Position numbers and translations under genes: made by a program
The notes under the pieces: generated by a model
The model's database searches: none
What the model saw: the letters and a program-made list of their open reading frames with translations, nothing else
Told to the model about the DNA's origin: nothing
In this document: one piece after another, positions 1 to 4,470 of the stretch
Numbering within the stretch: position 1 is the stretch's first letter
How the letters are laid out: every line of letters begins with the position of its first letter
Assembly (NCBI GenBank): GCA_030036915.1
Contig: JASHSC010000607.1
Location: forward strand, 1 to 5,578
Length of the DNA stretch: 5,578 bases
From: Terriglobia bacterium
Lineage (GTDB): Bacteria; Acidobacteriota; Terriglobia; UBA7540
Direction of reading: 5' to 3'

Positions 1-213
1 GGCAAGGCCGGGCGCAAGCGCTGGATGGGAATCCGGCCCACGGTGCGCGGCGTGGCCATGAATCCGGTCGATCATCCGCTGGGCGGCGGCGAGGGCAAGA
101 CCTCCGGCGGGCGCCATCCGGTGACGCCGTGGGGCCAGCCCACGCGCGGCTATAAAACGCGCAACAACAAGGCAACGGATCGCTATATCGTCAAGCGGCG
201 TGAGAAGAAATAG
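1..213 (+). CDS. rplB: 50S ribosomal protein L2, C-terminal part (5' end outside window)
   Basis: Seventy residues of L2 are visible, read in frame 1 to a TAG stop. L2 is a primary 23S rRNA-binding protein near the peptidyl-transferase centre and takes part in subunit association. The visible part carries the L2 signature PTVRGVAMNPVDHP (residues 13-26 of the visible piece), then GGGEGKTSGGRHPVTPWG and the basic end TDRYIVKRREKK. The His of the NPVDH motif, equivalent to E. coli His229, which has been implicated in peptidyl transfer, is present. The next position, His in E. coli (DHPHGGGEG), is Leu here; I believe this occurs in other phyla. About 200 N-terminal residues lie upstream of the window. 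The stop is 12 bases before the rpsS start, as expected in an S10 operon. Identification is secure; the internal ATG at 25 is a codon within L2 and not its start. Confidence 0.98.
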   Translation, partial: GKAGRKRWMGIRPTVRGVAMNPVDHPLGGGEGKTSGGRHPVTPWGQPTRGYKTRNNKATDRYIVKRREKK

Positions 214-225
214 CGGGAGGATGAA

Positions 226-591
226 GTGGGAAGGTCGCTCAAAAAAGGTCCTTTTGTGGATGACCACTTGATGAAGAAGATCGAGCTGCTCAACCGGCGG
301 TTCGAGAAGAAAGTCGTAAAGACCTGGTCGCGAAGGTCCACGATTGTGCCTGAGATGGTGGGGCACACGCTGGCCGTTCATAACGGCAAGAAGTTTATTC
401 CCGTGTACATCACGGAGAACATGGTGGGACACAAGCTGGGTGAGTTTTCGCCCACCCGCACGTTCAAGGGCCACGGCGTGAAGATTGCGGCAGAGAAGGC
501 GGCAGCAGCAGCGGCGCCCCCGCCGGTGGGTGGAGCGGCGGGAGCAGCCAAGCCCGCAGCGCCCGCGTCCGGCGCCGGAGGCGCCAGCTAA
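226..591 (+). CDS. rpsS: 30S ribosomal protein S19 with Ala/Pro-rich C-terminal extension
   Basis: S19 sits in the head of the 30S subunit, binds 16S rRNA and contacts S13. The start is GTG 226, with GGGAGG at 215-220 giving a 5-base spacer and the expected N-terminus MGRSLKKGPFVDDHL. The ATG at 221 is out of frame. Residues 1 to about 85 match the family: TWSRRSTIVPEMVGHTLAVHNG (residues 33-54, with the S-R-R-S-T-I core) and MVGHKLGEFSPTRTFKGH (66-83). The family is usually about 92 residues; this protein has 121. From about residue 86 the sequence is low-complexity, made almost only of Ala, Pro, Gly and a few Lys/Glu. The tail is in frame, has no internal stop and ends at TAA 589-591, 17 bases before rplV, so it appears genuinely encoded. 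Confidence 0.97.
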   Translation: MGRSLKKGPFVDDHLMKKIELLNRRFEKKVVKTWSRRSTIVPEMVGHTLAVHNGKKFIPVYITENMVGHKLGEFSPTRTFKGHGVKIAAEKAAAAAAPPPVGGAAGAAKPAAPASGAGGAS

Positions 592-608
592 CTTCGGCAG
601 GTGAATCG

Positions 609-953
609 ATGGAAGCGAGTGCCACGTACAAATACGTTCGAATTTCGCCGCAGAAAGCCCGCCTGGTGATTGACCAGATTCGCGGCCGAAGCGTTAGCGA
701 GGCTTTCGGCATTCTGAATTTCACCAAGAAGCGGATTACGCGCGATGTGGAAAAGATTCTGCGCTCGGCGGTTTCCAACGCCGAGCAGAAGTCGGAGAAT
801 TTGGACGTTGACGATCTGGTGGTGGCGCGGGCGTTCGTGAATGAGGGTCCGCGGCAGAAGCGCGTGCGCCCGGCGCCCATGGGCCGCGCCTACCGCTATC
901 AACGCCGGACGAGCCAGATAACTTTGGTCGTGGAAGCGCCGGAAGAAGCGTAG
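609..953 (+). CDS. rplV: 50S ribosomal protein L22
   Basis: L22 binds several 23S rRNA domains during early assembly, and its long beta-hairpin lines the nascent-peptide exit tunnel. The protein has 114 residues, close to the usual 110. It shows the N-terminal core YVRISPQKARLVIDQIRG (residues 9-26), the helix VEKILRSAVSNAEQ (47-60) and the tunnel hairpin at about 81-100, with KRVRPAPMGRAYRYQRR near the tip, followed by TSQITLVV. Start ATG 609 follows AGGTGA (599-604) with a 4-base spacer. The GTG at 601 is in another frame. The gene begins 17 bases after rpsS and is followed by an unusually long 65-base gap before rpsC. Nothing appears truncated; the tunnel hairpin has no large insertion or deletion that I can see. 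Confidence 0.97.
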   Translation: MEASATYKYVRISPQKARLVIDQIRGRSVSEAFGILNFTKKRITRDVEKILRSAVSNAEQKSENLDVDDLVVARAFVNEGPRQKRVRPAPMGRAYRYQRRTSQITLVVEAPEEA

Positions 954-1004
954 GGCCGAATCGTTCTCGGCCGGGGGCGAAATTCGCTTCGCCTCGCGGG
1001 CCGA
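954..1004 (+). promoter_or_regulatory. Leader with two mutually exclusive hairpins before rpsC
   Basis: Seen in the sequence: TCGGCC at 967-972 can pair upstream with GGCCGA at 954-959 (6 bp, 7-base loop). It can instead pair downstream with an identical GGCCGA at 999-1004. The second fold encloses an inner stem, GGGGCGAA (974-981) with TTCGCCTC (988-995), which contains one G-U pair and a 6-base loop. The downstream fold ends one base before the rpsC Shine-Dalgarno sequence at 1005-1012. A regulatory or mRNA-processing role is inference; in a G+C-rich genome some pairing is expected by chance. No ORF or repeat family explains these 65 bases. Confidence 0.35.
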
Positions 1005-1012
1005 TAAGGAGG
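1005..1012 (+). promoter_or_regulatory. Ribosome-binding site of rpsC
   Basis: TAAGGAGG is a full match to the anti-Shine-Dalgarno core and lies 6 bases before the GTG start at 1019. It settles the rpsC start even though GTG is the codon. It abuts the 3' arm of the hairpin ending at 1004. Confidence 0.85.
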
Positions 1013-1018
1013 CAGGGA

Positions 1019-1732
1019 GTGGGTCAGAAGGTTCATCCATTCGGGTTTCGCCTGGGATACAACAAAACGTGGAAGTCGCGGTGGTTTGCCAAGAAGGACT
1101 ACGCCGAACTTCTCCACGAGGACCTGAAGCTCAAGAAACGCCTGCGCGACCAGCTGAAAGCCGCGGGCGTGGCGTCGATTGAGGTCGAGCGGCCGGGCAA
1201 CAAGCTGAAGGTGACGATTCACACCGCGCGGCCCGGCATCATCATCGGGCGCAAGGGCGCGGAAATCGACCGCCTACGCCAGGAGATCCAGAAGCGCACG
1301 GGGCGCGAAGTTTTGCCCATCAATATCCAGGAAGTGCACCGCCCGGAATTGAATGCGCAACTGGTGGCGGAAGCGATTTGCCTGCAACTCGAAAAGCGCG
1401 TGGCGTTCCGCCGGGCGATGCGCAAGTCTGTGGATTCGGCGCTGCGGTTTGGCTGCAAGGGAATCAAAATTCGCTGCGGCGGCCGCCTGAACGGCGCGGA
1501 AATTGCCCGTACCGAGTGGTACCTGCAAGGCCGCCTGCCGCTGCACACCCTGCGCGCGGATATCGATTACGGGCAAGCCGAAGCGCACACCACTTACGGC
1601 GTGATTGGCGTGAAGTGCTGGATTTACAACGGCGAGATTTTGGAGCAAAAGCACCGGGCCGAGAAGAAAGCCGCTGACACCGCCGAGGCGCCGGCGCAGG
1701 AACGATCTCCGGGCGCTCCGGCGGGTGCGTAA
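1019..1732 (+). CDS. rpsC: 30S ribosomal protein S3
   Basis: S3 lies at the mRNA entry side of the 30S head, contacts S10 and S14, and contributes to mRNA helicase activity of the ribosome. The protein has 237 residues against 233 in E. coli. The N-terminus MGQKVHPFGFRLGYNKTWKSRWF is typical. A type-2 KH domain covers roughly residues 39-107, with its GxxG loop GRKG at 77-80 (context RPGIIIGRKGAEID). The C-terminal S3 domain follows at about 120-207, with GCKGIKIRCGGRLNGAEIAR (145-164) and ADIDYGQAEAHTTYGVIGVK (180-199). The last 25 or so residues form an Ala/Pro/Glu-rich tail. Start GTG 1019 is supported by the perfect TAAGGAGG. After the stop at 1730-1732 a 98-base gap holds a palindromic repeat, where most operons of this type are nearly gapless. 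Confidence 0.98.
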   Translation: MGQKVHPFGFRLGYNKTWKSRWFAKKDYAELLHEDLKLKKRLRDQLKAAGVASIEVERPGNKLKVTIHTARPGIIIGRKGAEIDRLRQEIQKRTGREVLPINIQEVHRPELNAQLVAEAICLQLEKRVAFRRAMRKSVDSALRFGCKGIKIRCGGRLNGAEIARTEWYLQGRLPLHTLRADIDYGQAEAHTTYGVIGVKCWIYNGEILEQKHRAEKKAADTAEAPAQERSPGAPAGA

Positions 1733-1744
1733 GAATATCGGGCT

Positions 1745-1805
1745 GTAGGGGCGGTCCTTGTCGCCGCCCTGTCCAGGTGGGAGCAACCACAAGGGTTGCC
1801 CCTAC
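1745..1805. repeat. 61-bp palindromic dispersed repeat, copy 1
   Basis: The element is bounded by perfect 8-bp inverted ends, GTAGGGGC (1745-1752) and GCCCCTAC (1798-1805). Inside are two hairpins: GGGCGG (1749-1754) with CCGCCC (1764-1769), and GCAACC (1783-1788) with GGTTGC (1794-1799). A second copy of the same length lies at 4386-4446 and differs at 9 of 61 positions by direct comparison; the last 27 bases are identical. It fills most of the rpsC-rplP gap and is too short to encode a transposase. The form resembles REP-type elements found in many copies in some genomes. Genome-wide copy number cannot be judged from this window. A short false reading frame translating to GGSNHKGCPY runs through both copies. 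Confidence 0.9.
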
Positions 1806-1830
1806 GGACATCGGATTTGGGATTTGACCT

Positions 1831-2247
1831 ATGTTAATGCCAAGCAAGGTGAAGTACCGGAAGCAGCAGCGCGGGCGGATGCGCGGGAAGGCGTGGCGCG
1901 GGTCCGATCTGTCCTTTGGCGACTTTGGACTCAAGGCCATGGAGGCGGGGTGGATTTCCGACCGGCAGATTGAGGCCAGCCGCGTGGCCATCATGCGTTT
2001 CATTAAGCGCGGGGGAAAGCTGTGGATCCGGATTTTCCCCGATAAGCCGGTCACCAAGAAGCCCGCCGAAACCCGTATGGGAAAAGGTAAGGGCGCGCCG
2101 GAATTCTGGGTGGCGGTGGTGAAGCCCGGCCGGGTGCTGTTTGAGATGGAAGGCGTGCCGGAAGCGGACGCGCGCGAGGCGATGCGCCTGGCGAGCCACA
2201 AGCTGCCGCTGCCCACCAAGTTTGTTTCGCGCGCGGAAGCAGTTTAG
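1831..2247 (+). CDS. rplP: 50S ribosomal protein L16
   Basis: L16 binds 23S rRNA near the A site and the central protuberance, and helps organise the peptidyl-transferase centre late in assembly. It has 138 residues (E. coli 136). Family motifs are present in order: MLMPSKVKYRKQQRGRMRG at the start, FGDFGLKAMEAGWISDRQIE (residues 29-48), the first signature KRGGKLWIRIFPDKPVT (59-75) and the second, TRMGKGKGAPEFWVAVVKPG (81-100). The Arg before MGKGKG corresponds to the residue hydroxylated in E. coli L16. The ATG at 1831 gives the standard N-terminus. The Shine-Dalgarno is poor: only GGGA at 1819-1822, 8 bases upstream, just after the palindromic repeat. rpmC starts 16 bases after the stop. 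Confidence 0.98.
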   Translation: MLMPSKVKYRKQQRGRMRGKAWRGSDLSFGDFGLKAMEAGWISDRQIEASRVAIMRFIKRGGKLWIRIFPDKPVTKKPAETRMGKGKGAPEFWVAVVKPGRVLFEMEGVPEADAREAMRLASHKLPLPTKFVSRAEAV

Positions 2248-2263
2248 CCGACTTGGAGAAATC

Positions 2264-2500
2264 ATGAAGCTGGCGAAGGACAAGCGATGGAAGTGGCCCG
2301 CGGAGAAGATGCGGGAGTGGACCGACGACGAGTTGAAGACTCGCGAGCGCGAATTTTCCGATCAGCTCTTCCGCCTGAAGTTTCAAATGGCCAGTGGGCA
2401 GACCGAGCATCTCACCACCGTGCGTGAGCTGCGCAAGGGAATTGCCCGGGTCAAAACCTTGGTGAAAGAACGCCAGATGGGCGCAACCCAGACGAAGTAG
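2264..2500 (+). CDS. rpmC: 50S ribosomal protein L29
   Basis: L29 is a small helical protein beside L23 at the polypeptide exit tunnel. The core matches the family: MREWTDDELKTREREFSDQL (residues 16-35), LKFQMASGQTEHLTTVRELR (38-57) and IARVKTLVKERQ (60-71). I chose ATG 2264, which follows GGAGA at 2255-2259 with about a 5-base spacer and gives 78 residues. The family is usually 63-70, so this implies a basic, Trp-containing extension of about 15 residues (MKLAKDKRWKWPAEK). The in-frame ATG at 2309 would give a normal-sized 63-residue protein but has only CGGAG three bases upstream. The identity is firm; the start is less so. It lies 16 bases after rplP and 7 before rpsQ. Confidence 0.94.
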   Translation: MKLAKDKRWKWPAEKMREWTDDELKTREREFSDQLFRLKFQMASGQTEHLTTVRELRKGIARVKTLVKERQMGATQTK

Positions 2501-2507
2501 GTGAACG

Positions 2508-2825
2508 GTGACAGAATCAGCGGGCGTACAGGCGCAGAGCGCCGGGCCGGGAAAACGGCAGGAAAAAGTCGGAGTCGTCACCAGCAATAAAATGCAGAAG
2601 ACGGTGGTGATTACCGTCGAGCGGCAGGTGATTCATCCGCTCTATAAGCGCGTGGTGCGGCGGTCGAAGAATTTTCTTGCCCACGACGAAAAGAACGAGT
2701 GCCGGGTGGGCGATACGGTGCGGATTGAGGAGACCCGCCCCCTGAGCGCGCGCAAGCGCTGGCGGGTGGTGGAAGTAGTGGCCAGGGCGACCACGGCCGC
2801 GCCGGTTCCGGAGGTGGAAGTATGA
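2508..2825 (+). CDS. rpsQ: 30S ribosomal protein S17 with N- and C-terminal extensions
   Basis: S17 is an OB-fold protein that binds the 5' domain of 16S rRNA early in 30S assembly. The family core runs from about residue 18: EKVGVVTSNKMQKTVVITVE (19-38), HPLYKRVVRRSKNFLAHDE (43-61), then KNECRVGDTVRIEETRPLS (62-80) and KRWRVVEVV. At 105 residues it is longer than the usual 80-90. The extra length is a flexible Gly/Ala/Gln-rich N-terminus of about 17 residues and a Pro/Val/Glu tail. Start GTG 2508 follows AGGTGA (2499-2504), the same motif used by rplV, with a 3-base spacer. No other start codon before the core fits. The stop TGA (2823-2825) overlaps the rplN ATG by four bases, which suggests translational coupling. 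Confidence 0.96.
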   Translation: MTESAGVQAQSAGPGKRQEKVGVVTSNKMQKTVVITVERQVIHPLYKRVVRRSKNFLAHDEKNECRVGDTVRIEETRPLSARKRWRVVEVVARATTAAPVPEVEV

Positions 2826-3190
2826 TCGGAATGCGGACGATGCTTCAGGTGGCGGACAATTCCGGGGCGCGCAAGCTCTCCTGCATCCTGCCGCTGGGCG
2901 GAGATGTGGGATTGCAGGCCGGCCTGGGCGACATCATCACGGCCGCCGTGAAAGAGGCGGCGCCGGACAGCGCCATTCCCAAAGGAAAAGTGGTGAAGTG
3001 CGTCATCGTGCGGATGCGCAAGGAACAGCGGCGGCGCGACGGCAGCTACATTCGATTTGACGAAAACGCCGCGGTACTGATCAATGATGCGGGCGAGCCG
3101 GTAGGGACGCGCGTGTTCGGCCCGGTGGCACGGGAGCTGCGTGAAAAGAAATTCCTGAAAATTGTTTCGCTCGCGCCGGAAGTTCTTTAG
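2822..3190 (+). CDS. rplN: 50S ribosomal protein L14
   Basis: L14 binds 23S rRNA at the subunit interface next to L19 and takes part in intersubunit bridges. It has 122 residues, the usual length. The N-terminus MIGMRTMLQVADNSGARKL is typical, followed by VVKCVIVRMRKEQRRRDGSY (residues 58-77), IRFDENAAVLI (78-88) and the C-terminal GTRVFGPVARELREKKFLKI (95-114) with SLAPEVL at the end. GGAGG at 2810-2814 lies 7 bases before ATG 2822, inside rpsQ. In E. coli this gene opens a separate spc operon with its own promoter; here it overlaps rpsQ as ATGA, so S10 and spc genes are probably cotranscribed. No oddity in the protein. Confidence 0.98.
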   Translation: MIGMRTMLQVADNSGARKLSCILPLGGDVGLQAGLGDIITAAVKEAAPDSAIPKGKVVKCVIVRMRKEQRRRDGSYIRFDENAAVLINDAGEPVGTRVFGPVARELREKKFLKIVSLAPEVL

Positions 3191-3206
3191 GAGCTGCAGA
3201 CAGTAA

Positions 3207-3213
3207 AGGTGGA
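3207..3213 (+). promoter_or_regulatory. Ribosome-binding site of rplX
   Basis: AGGTGGA serves two candidate in-frame starts: GTG 3216, very close, and ATG 3222, eight bases after the motif. ATG 3222 gives the family N-terminus (M-D-I-R-K-N-D aligned to M-x-I-K-K-G-D), so I prefer it. The GTG would add only Met-Thr. Confidence 0.6.
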
Positions 3214-3221
3214 AAGTGACC

Positions 3222-3551
3222 ATGGACATTCGGAAGAACGACATTGTGCAGGTGATGGCGGGGCGAAGCCGGGGAACCAAGGAGCAGCCGACGCGCGGCC
3301 GGGTGTTGGAAGTTGAGCCGCGCAAGCATCGCGTTTTCGTTGAGCACGTGAACATGATGAAGCGCCACGTGCGCCCCAATCCCGCCAAGCAGATTCGCGG
3401 TGGAGTTTTGGAGAAGGAAGGCCCCATTGACGTTTCCAACGTCGCCCTGGTGTGCAGTGATTGCGGGCCCACGCGCATCCAGCATCGCGCCATGGCGGGC
3501 GGCAAGAGAGTGCGCATTTGCGCCAAATGCGAGAAATCGCTGGACAAGTAG
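3222..3551 (+). CDS. rplX: 50S ribosomal protein L24
   Basis: L24 is an assembly-initiating protein that binds the 5' part of 23S rRNA. The 109 residues include an N-terminal KOW motif (about residues 4-30, core VMAGRSRGT...TRGRVLEVEP). Next come the conserved HVNMMKRHVRPNP (42-54) and GGVLEKEGPIDVSNVALVC (60-78). The C-terminal part has two Cys pairs, CSDC (78-81) and CAKC (100-103), with GKRVRIC between; many bacterial L24 proteins have such a zinc-ribbon-like end, so metal binding is plausible. The KOW loop appears about five residues longer than the common GKDKGKTGKV form. The gene lies 31 bases after rplN and 24 before rplE. The start could be GTG 3216 instead, two residues longer. Confidence 0.95.
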   Translation: MDIRKNDIVQVMAGRSRGTKEQPTRGRVLEVEPRKHRVFVEHVNMMKRHVRPNPAKQIRGGVLEKEGPIDVSNVALVCSDCGPTRIQHRAMAGGKRVRICAKCEKSLDK

Positions 3552-3556
3552 CAGCC

Positions 3557-3572
3557 GGGAGGAATGAAGGAG
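3557..3572 (+). promoter_or_regulatory. Ribosome-binding region deciding the rplE start
   Basis: GGGAGGA (3557-3563) directly abuts ATG 3564 with no spacer, which makes that codon a poor start. The second in-frame ATG at 3576 has AAGGAG at 3567-3572 just upstream (3-base spacer) and GGAGG 13 bases upstream. ATG 3576 also gives the family N-terminus M-x-x-R-L-K-E-R-Y. Confidence 0.55.
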
Positions 3573-3575
3573 AGG

Positions 3576-4193
3576 ATGCTTCCAAGACTGAAAGAGCGAT
3601 ATCAGAAGGAAGTGGTGCCGGCCCTGGTGAAGGAATTCAGTTACGGCAACGCCAACGCCGTTCCACGCCTGCGAAAAATCGTGGTGAACATGGGCCTGGG
3701 GGAAGCGATTCAGAACGCCAAGCTGCTGGATTCGGCAGCGGCGGAACTGGGCCAGATCACCGGGCAGAAGCCGGTGATTACGCGCGCCCGGAAGTCGATT
3801 GCCAATTTCAAGCTGCGCAAGAACATGCCCATCGGCGCGGTGGTGACCCTGCGCGGCGACCGCATGTACGAGTTTTTCGACCGCCTGACGAACGTGGCCA
3901 TGCCGCGCGTTCGCGACTTTCGCGGCGTTTCCACCCGCGCCTTCGATGGCCGGGGGAATTATACGCTGGGACTGCGCGACCAATTGGTGTTTCCAGAGAT
4001 TGATTACGCGAAAGTGGACAAGACCAAGGGCATGAACATTACGATCGTCACCGACGCCCGGACGGACGCAGAGGCCATGGCACTGCTGCGGCACATGGGC
4101 ATGCCGTTCCGTGCGGAAGCGCAGCGCCGCCCGGCAGCCGCCCCCGCTGGAGAAAAGATTGGAGAAAAGGACGCCGAAAAGGCGGGAGGGTAA
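3576..4193 (+). CDS. rplE: 50S ribosomal protein L5 with charged C-terminal extension
   Basis: L5 binds 5S rRNA in the central protuberance and contacts P-site tRNA and S13 across the interface. From ATG 3576 it has 205 residues. The order of family motifs is complete: RLKERYQKEVVPAL (4-17), VPRLRKIVVNMGLGEA (29-44), ITGQKPVITRARKSIANFKL (61-80), MPIGAVVTLRGDRMYEFFDR (84-103), then RVRDFRGVSTRAFDGRGNYT (111-130) and FPEIDYAKVDKTKGMNI (139-155). The usual end is near residue 180 (MGMPFRA). Beyond it come about 25 residues rich in Ala, Glu, Lys and Pro that are not part of the fold. ATG 3564, four codons earlier, is possible but its Shine-Dalgarno has no spacer. The stop at 4191-4193 is three bases before the rpsN GTG, and the rpsN ribosome-binding site lies inside the extension codons. 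Confidence 0.97.
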   Translation: MLPRLKERYQKEVVPALVKEFSYGNANAVPRLRKIVVNMGLGEAIQNAKLLDSAAAELGQITGQKPVITRARKSIANFKLRKNMPIGAVVTLRGDRMYEFFDRLTNVAMPRVRDFRGVSTRAFDGRGNYTLGLRDQLVFPEIDYAKVDKTKGMNITIVTDARTDAEAMALLRHMGMPFRAEAQRRPAAAPAGEKIGEKDAEKAGG

Positions 4194-4196
4194 AAC

Positions 4197-4382
4197 GTGG
4201 CACGCACATCCATGATGGCCAAATTACGCAGGAAGCCGAAATTCAAGATTCGGCACCGGAATCGCTGCCAGATTTGCGGGCGGCCGCGCGGTTACATCGG
4301 CAAGTTCAAGATGTGCCGGCTGCATTTCCGTGAACTGGCGCTGCGGGGCGATATCCCCGGCGTCATTAAATCAAGCTGGTAA
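4197..4382 (+). CDS. rpsN: 30S ribosomal protein S14, zinc-binding short form (type Z)
   Basis: S14 sits in the 30S head beside S3 and S10 and is needed for late assembly. The 61-residue length and the motif RNRCQICGRPRGYI (residues 21-34) identify the short, zinc-binding form often labelled rpsZ or rpsN type Z. The end, FRELALRGDIPGVIKSSW (44-61), is typical. The metal site is Cys24, Cys27 and Cys40, followed by His43 where the family usually has a fourth Cys (CRICFREL in many bacteria, CRLHFREL here). His can ligate zinc, so the site may work as a Cys3His site. Start GTG 4197 has GGGAGGG at 4184-4190 with a 6-base spacer. The stop is three bases before a palindromic repeat, which separates this gene from rpsH. 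Confidence 0.96.
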   Translation: MARTSMMAKLRRKPKFKIRHRNRCQICGRPRGYIGKFKMCRLHFRELALRGDIPGVIKSSW

Positions 4383-4385
4383 CCC

Positions 4386-4446
4386 GTAGGGGCGGCCCTC
4401 GATGTCGTCCCGCCCAGGCGGGAGCAACCACAAGGGTTGCCCCTAC
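4386..4446. repeat. 61-bp palindromic dispersed repeat, copy 2
   Basis: This is the same element as at 1745-1805, with identical 8-bp inverted ends (4386-4393 and 4439-4446), the same 61-base length and an identical last 27 bases. All nine differences lie in element positions 11-34, mostly in the first hairpin. CCGCCC here is at 4410-4415 and pairs with GGGCGG at 4390-4395, five bases further along than in copy 1. CCCGCC (4409-4414) can also pair with GGCGGG (4417-4422). The element begins three bases after the rpsN stop and ends 24 bases before the rpsH start. The inverted ends and same orientation suggest mobilisation of the element; no clear target duplication is visible. Confidence 0.9.
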
Positions 4447-4470
4447 GAACAAATGCAAAGTGGGAGTTCT

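Noticed and set aside
61..90. His-to-Leu change in the L2 DHPHGGGEG motif as a functional loss
   Set aside because: The His of NPVDH (E. coli His229 equivalent) is kept, and the following position varies among bacteria as far as I recall.
221..223. ATG as alternative start of rpsS
   Set aside because: Out of frame with S19; the GTG at 226 gives the family N-terminus.
1737..1814. ATCGG on both sides of the first repeat as a target-site duplication
   Set aside because: The copies are several bases away from the element ends, and the second element has no comparable flanking pair, so chance is more likely.
1758..1973. Small forward ORF starting in the first repeat
   Set aside because: It begins in repeat DNA and runs out of frame into rplP, with no ribosome-binding site and no family match.
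1464..2219. Reverse-strand ORF of 251 codons across rpsC, the repeat and rplP
   Set aside because: It is antisense to two certain genes. The stretch VGATLVVAP comes from translating the palindromic repeat and is not a protein domain.
2642..3547. Reverse-strand ORF of 301 codons
   Set aside because: Antisense shadow of rpsQ, rplN and rplX, with no ribosome-binding site or recognisable domain.
3461..4003. Forward ORF of 180 codons in another frame of rplX and rplE
   Set aside because: Out-of-frame shadow; the L24 and L5 frames carry full family motifs.
3081..4094. Long reverse-strand ORF of 337 codons
   Set aside because: It lies opposite rplN, rplX and rplE, has His/Arg/Leu-rich shadow composition and matches no family I recognise. 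Long antisense frames are expected in G+C-rich coding DNA.
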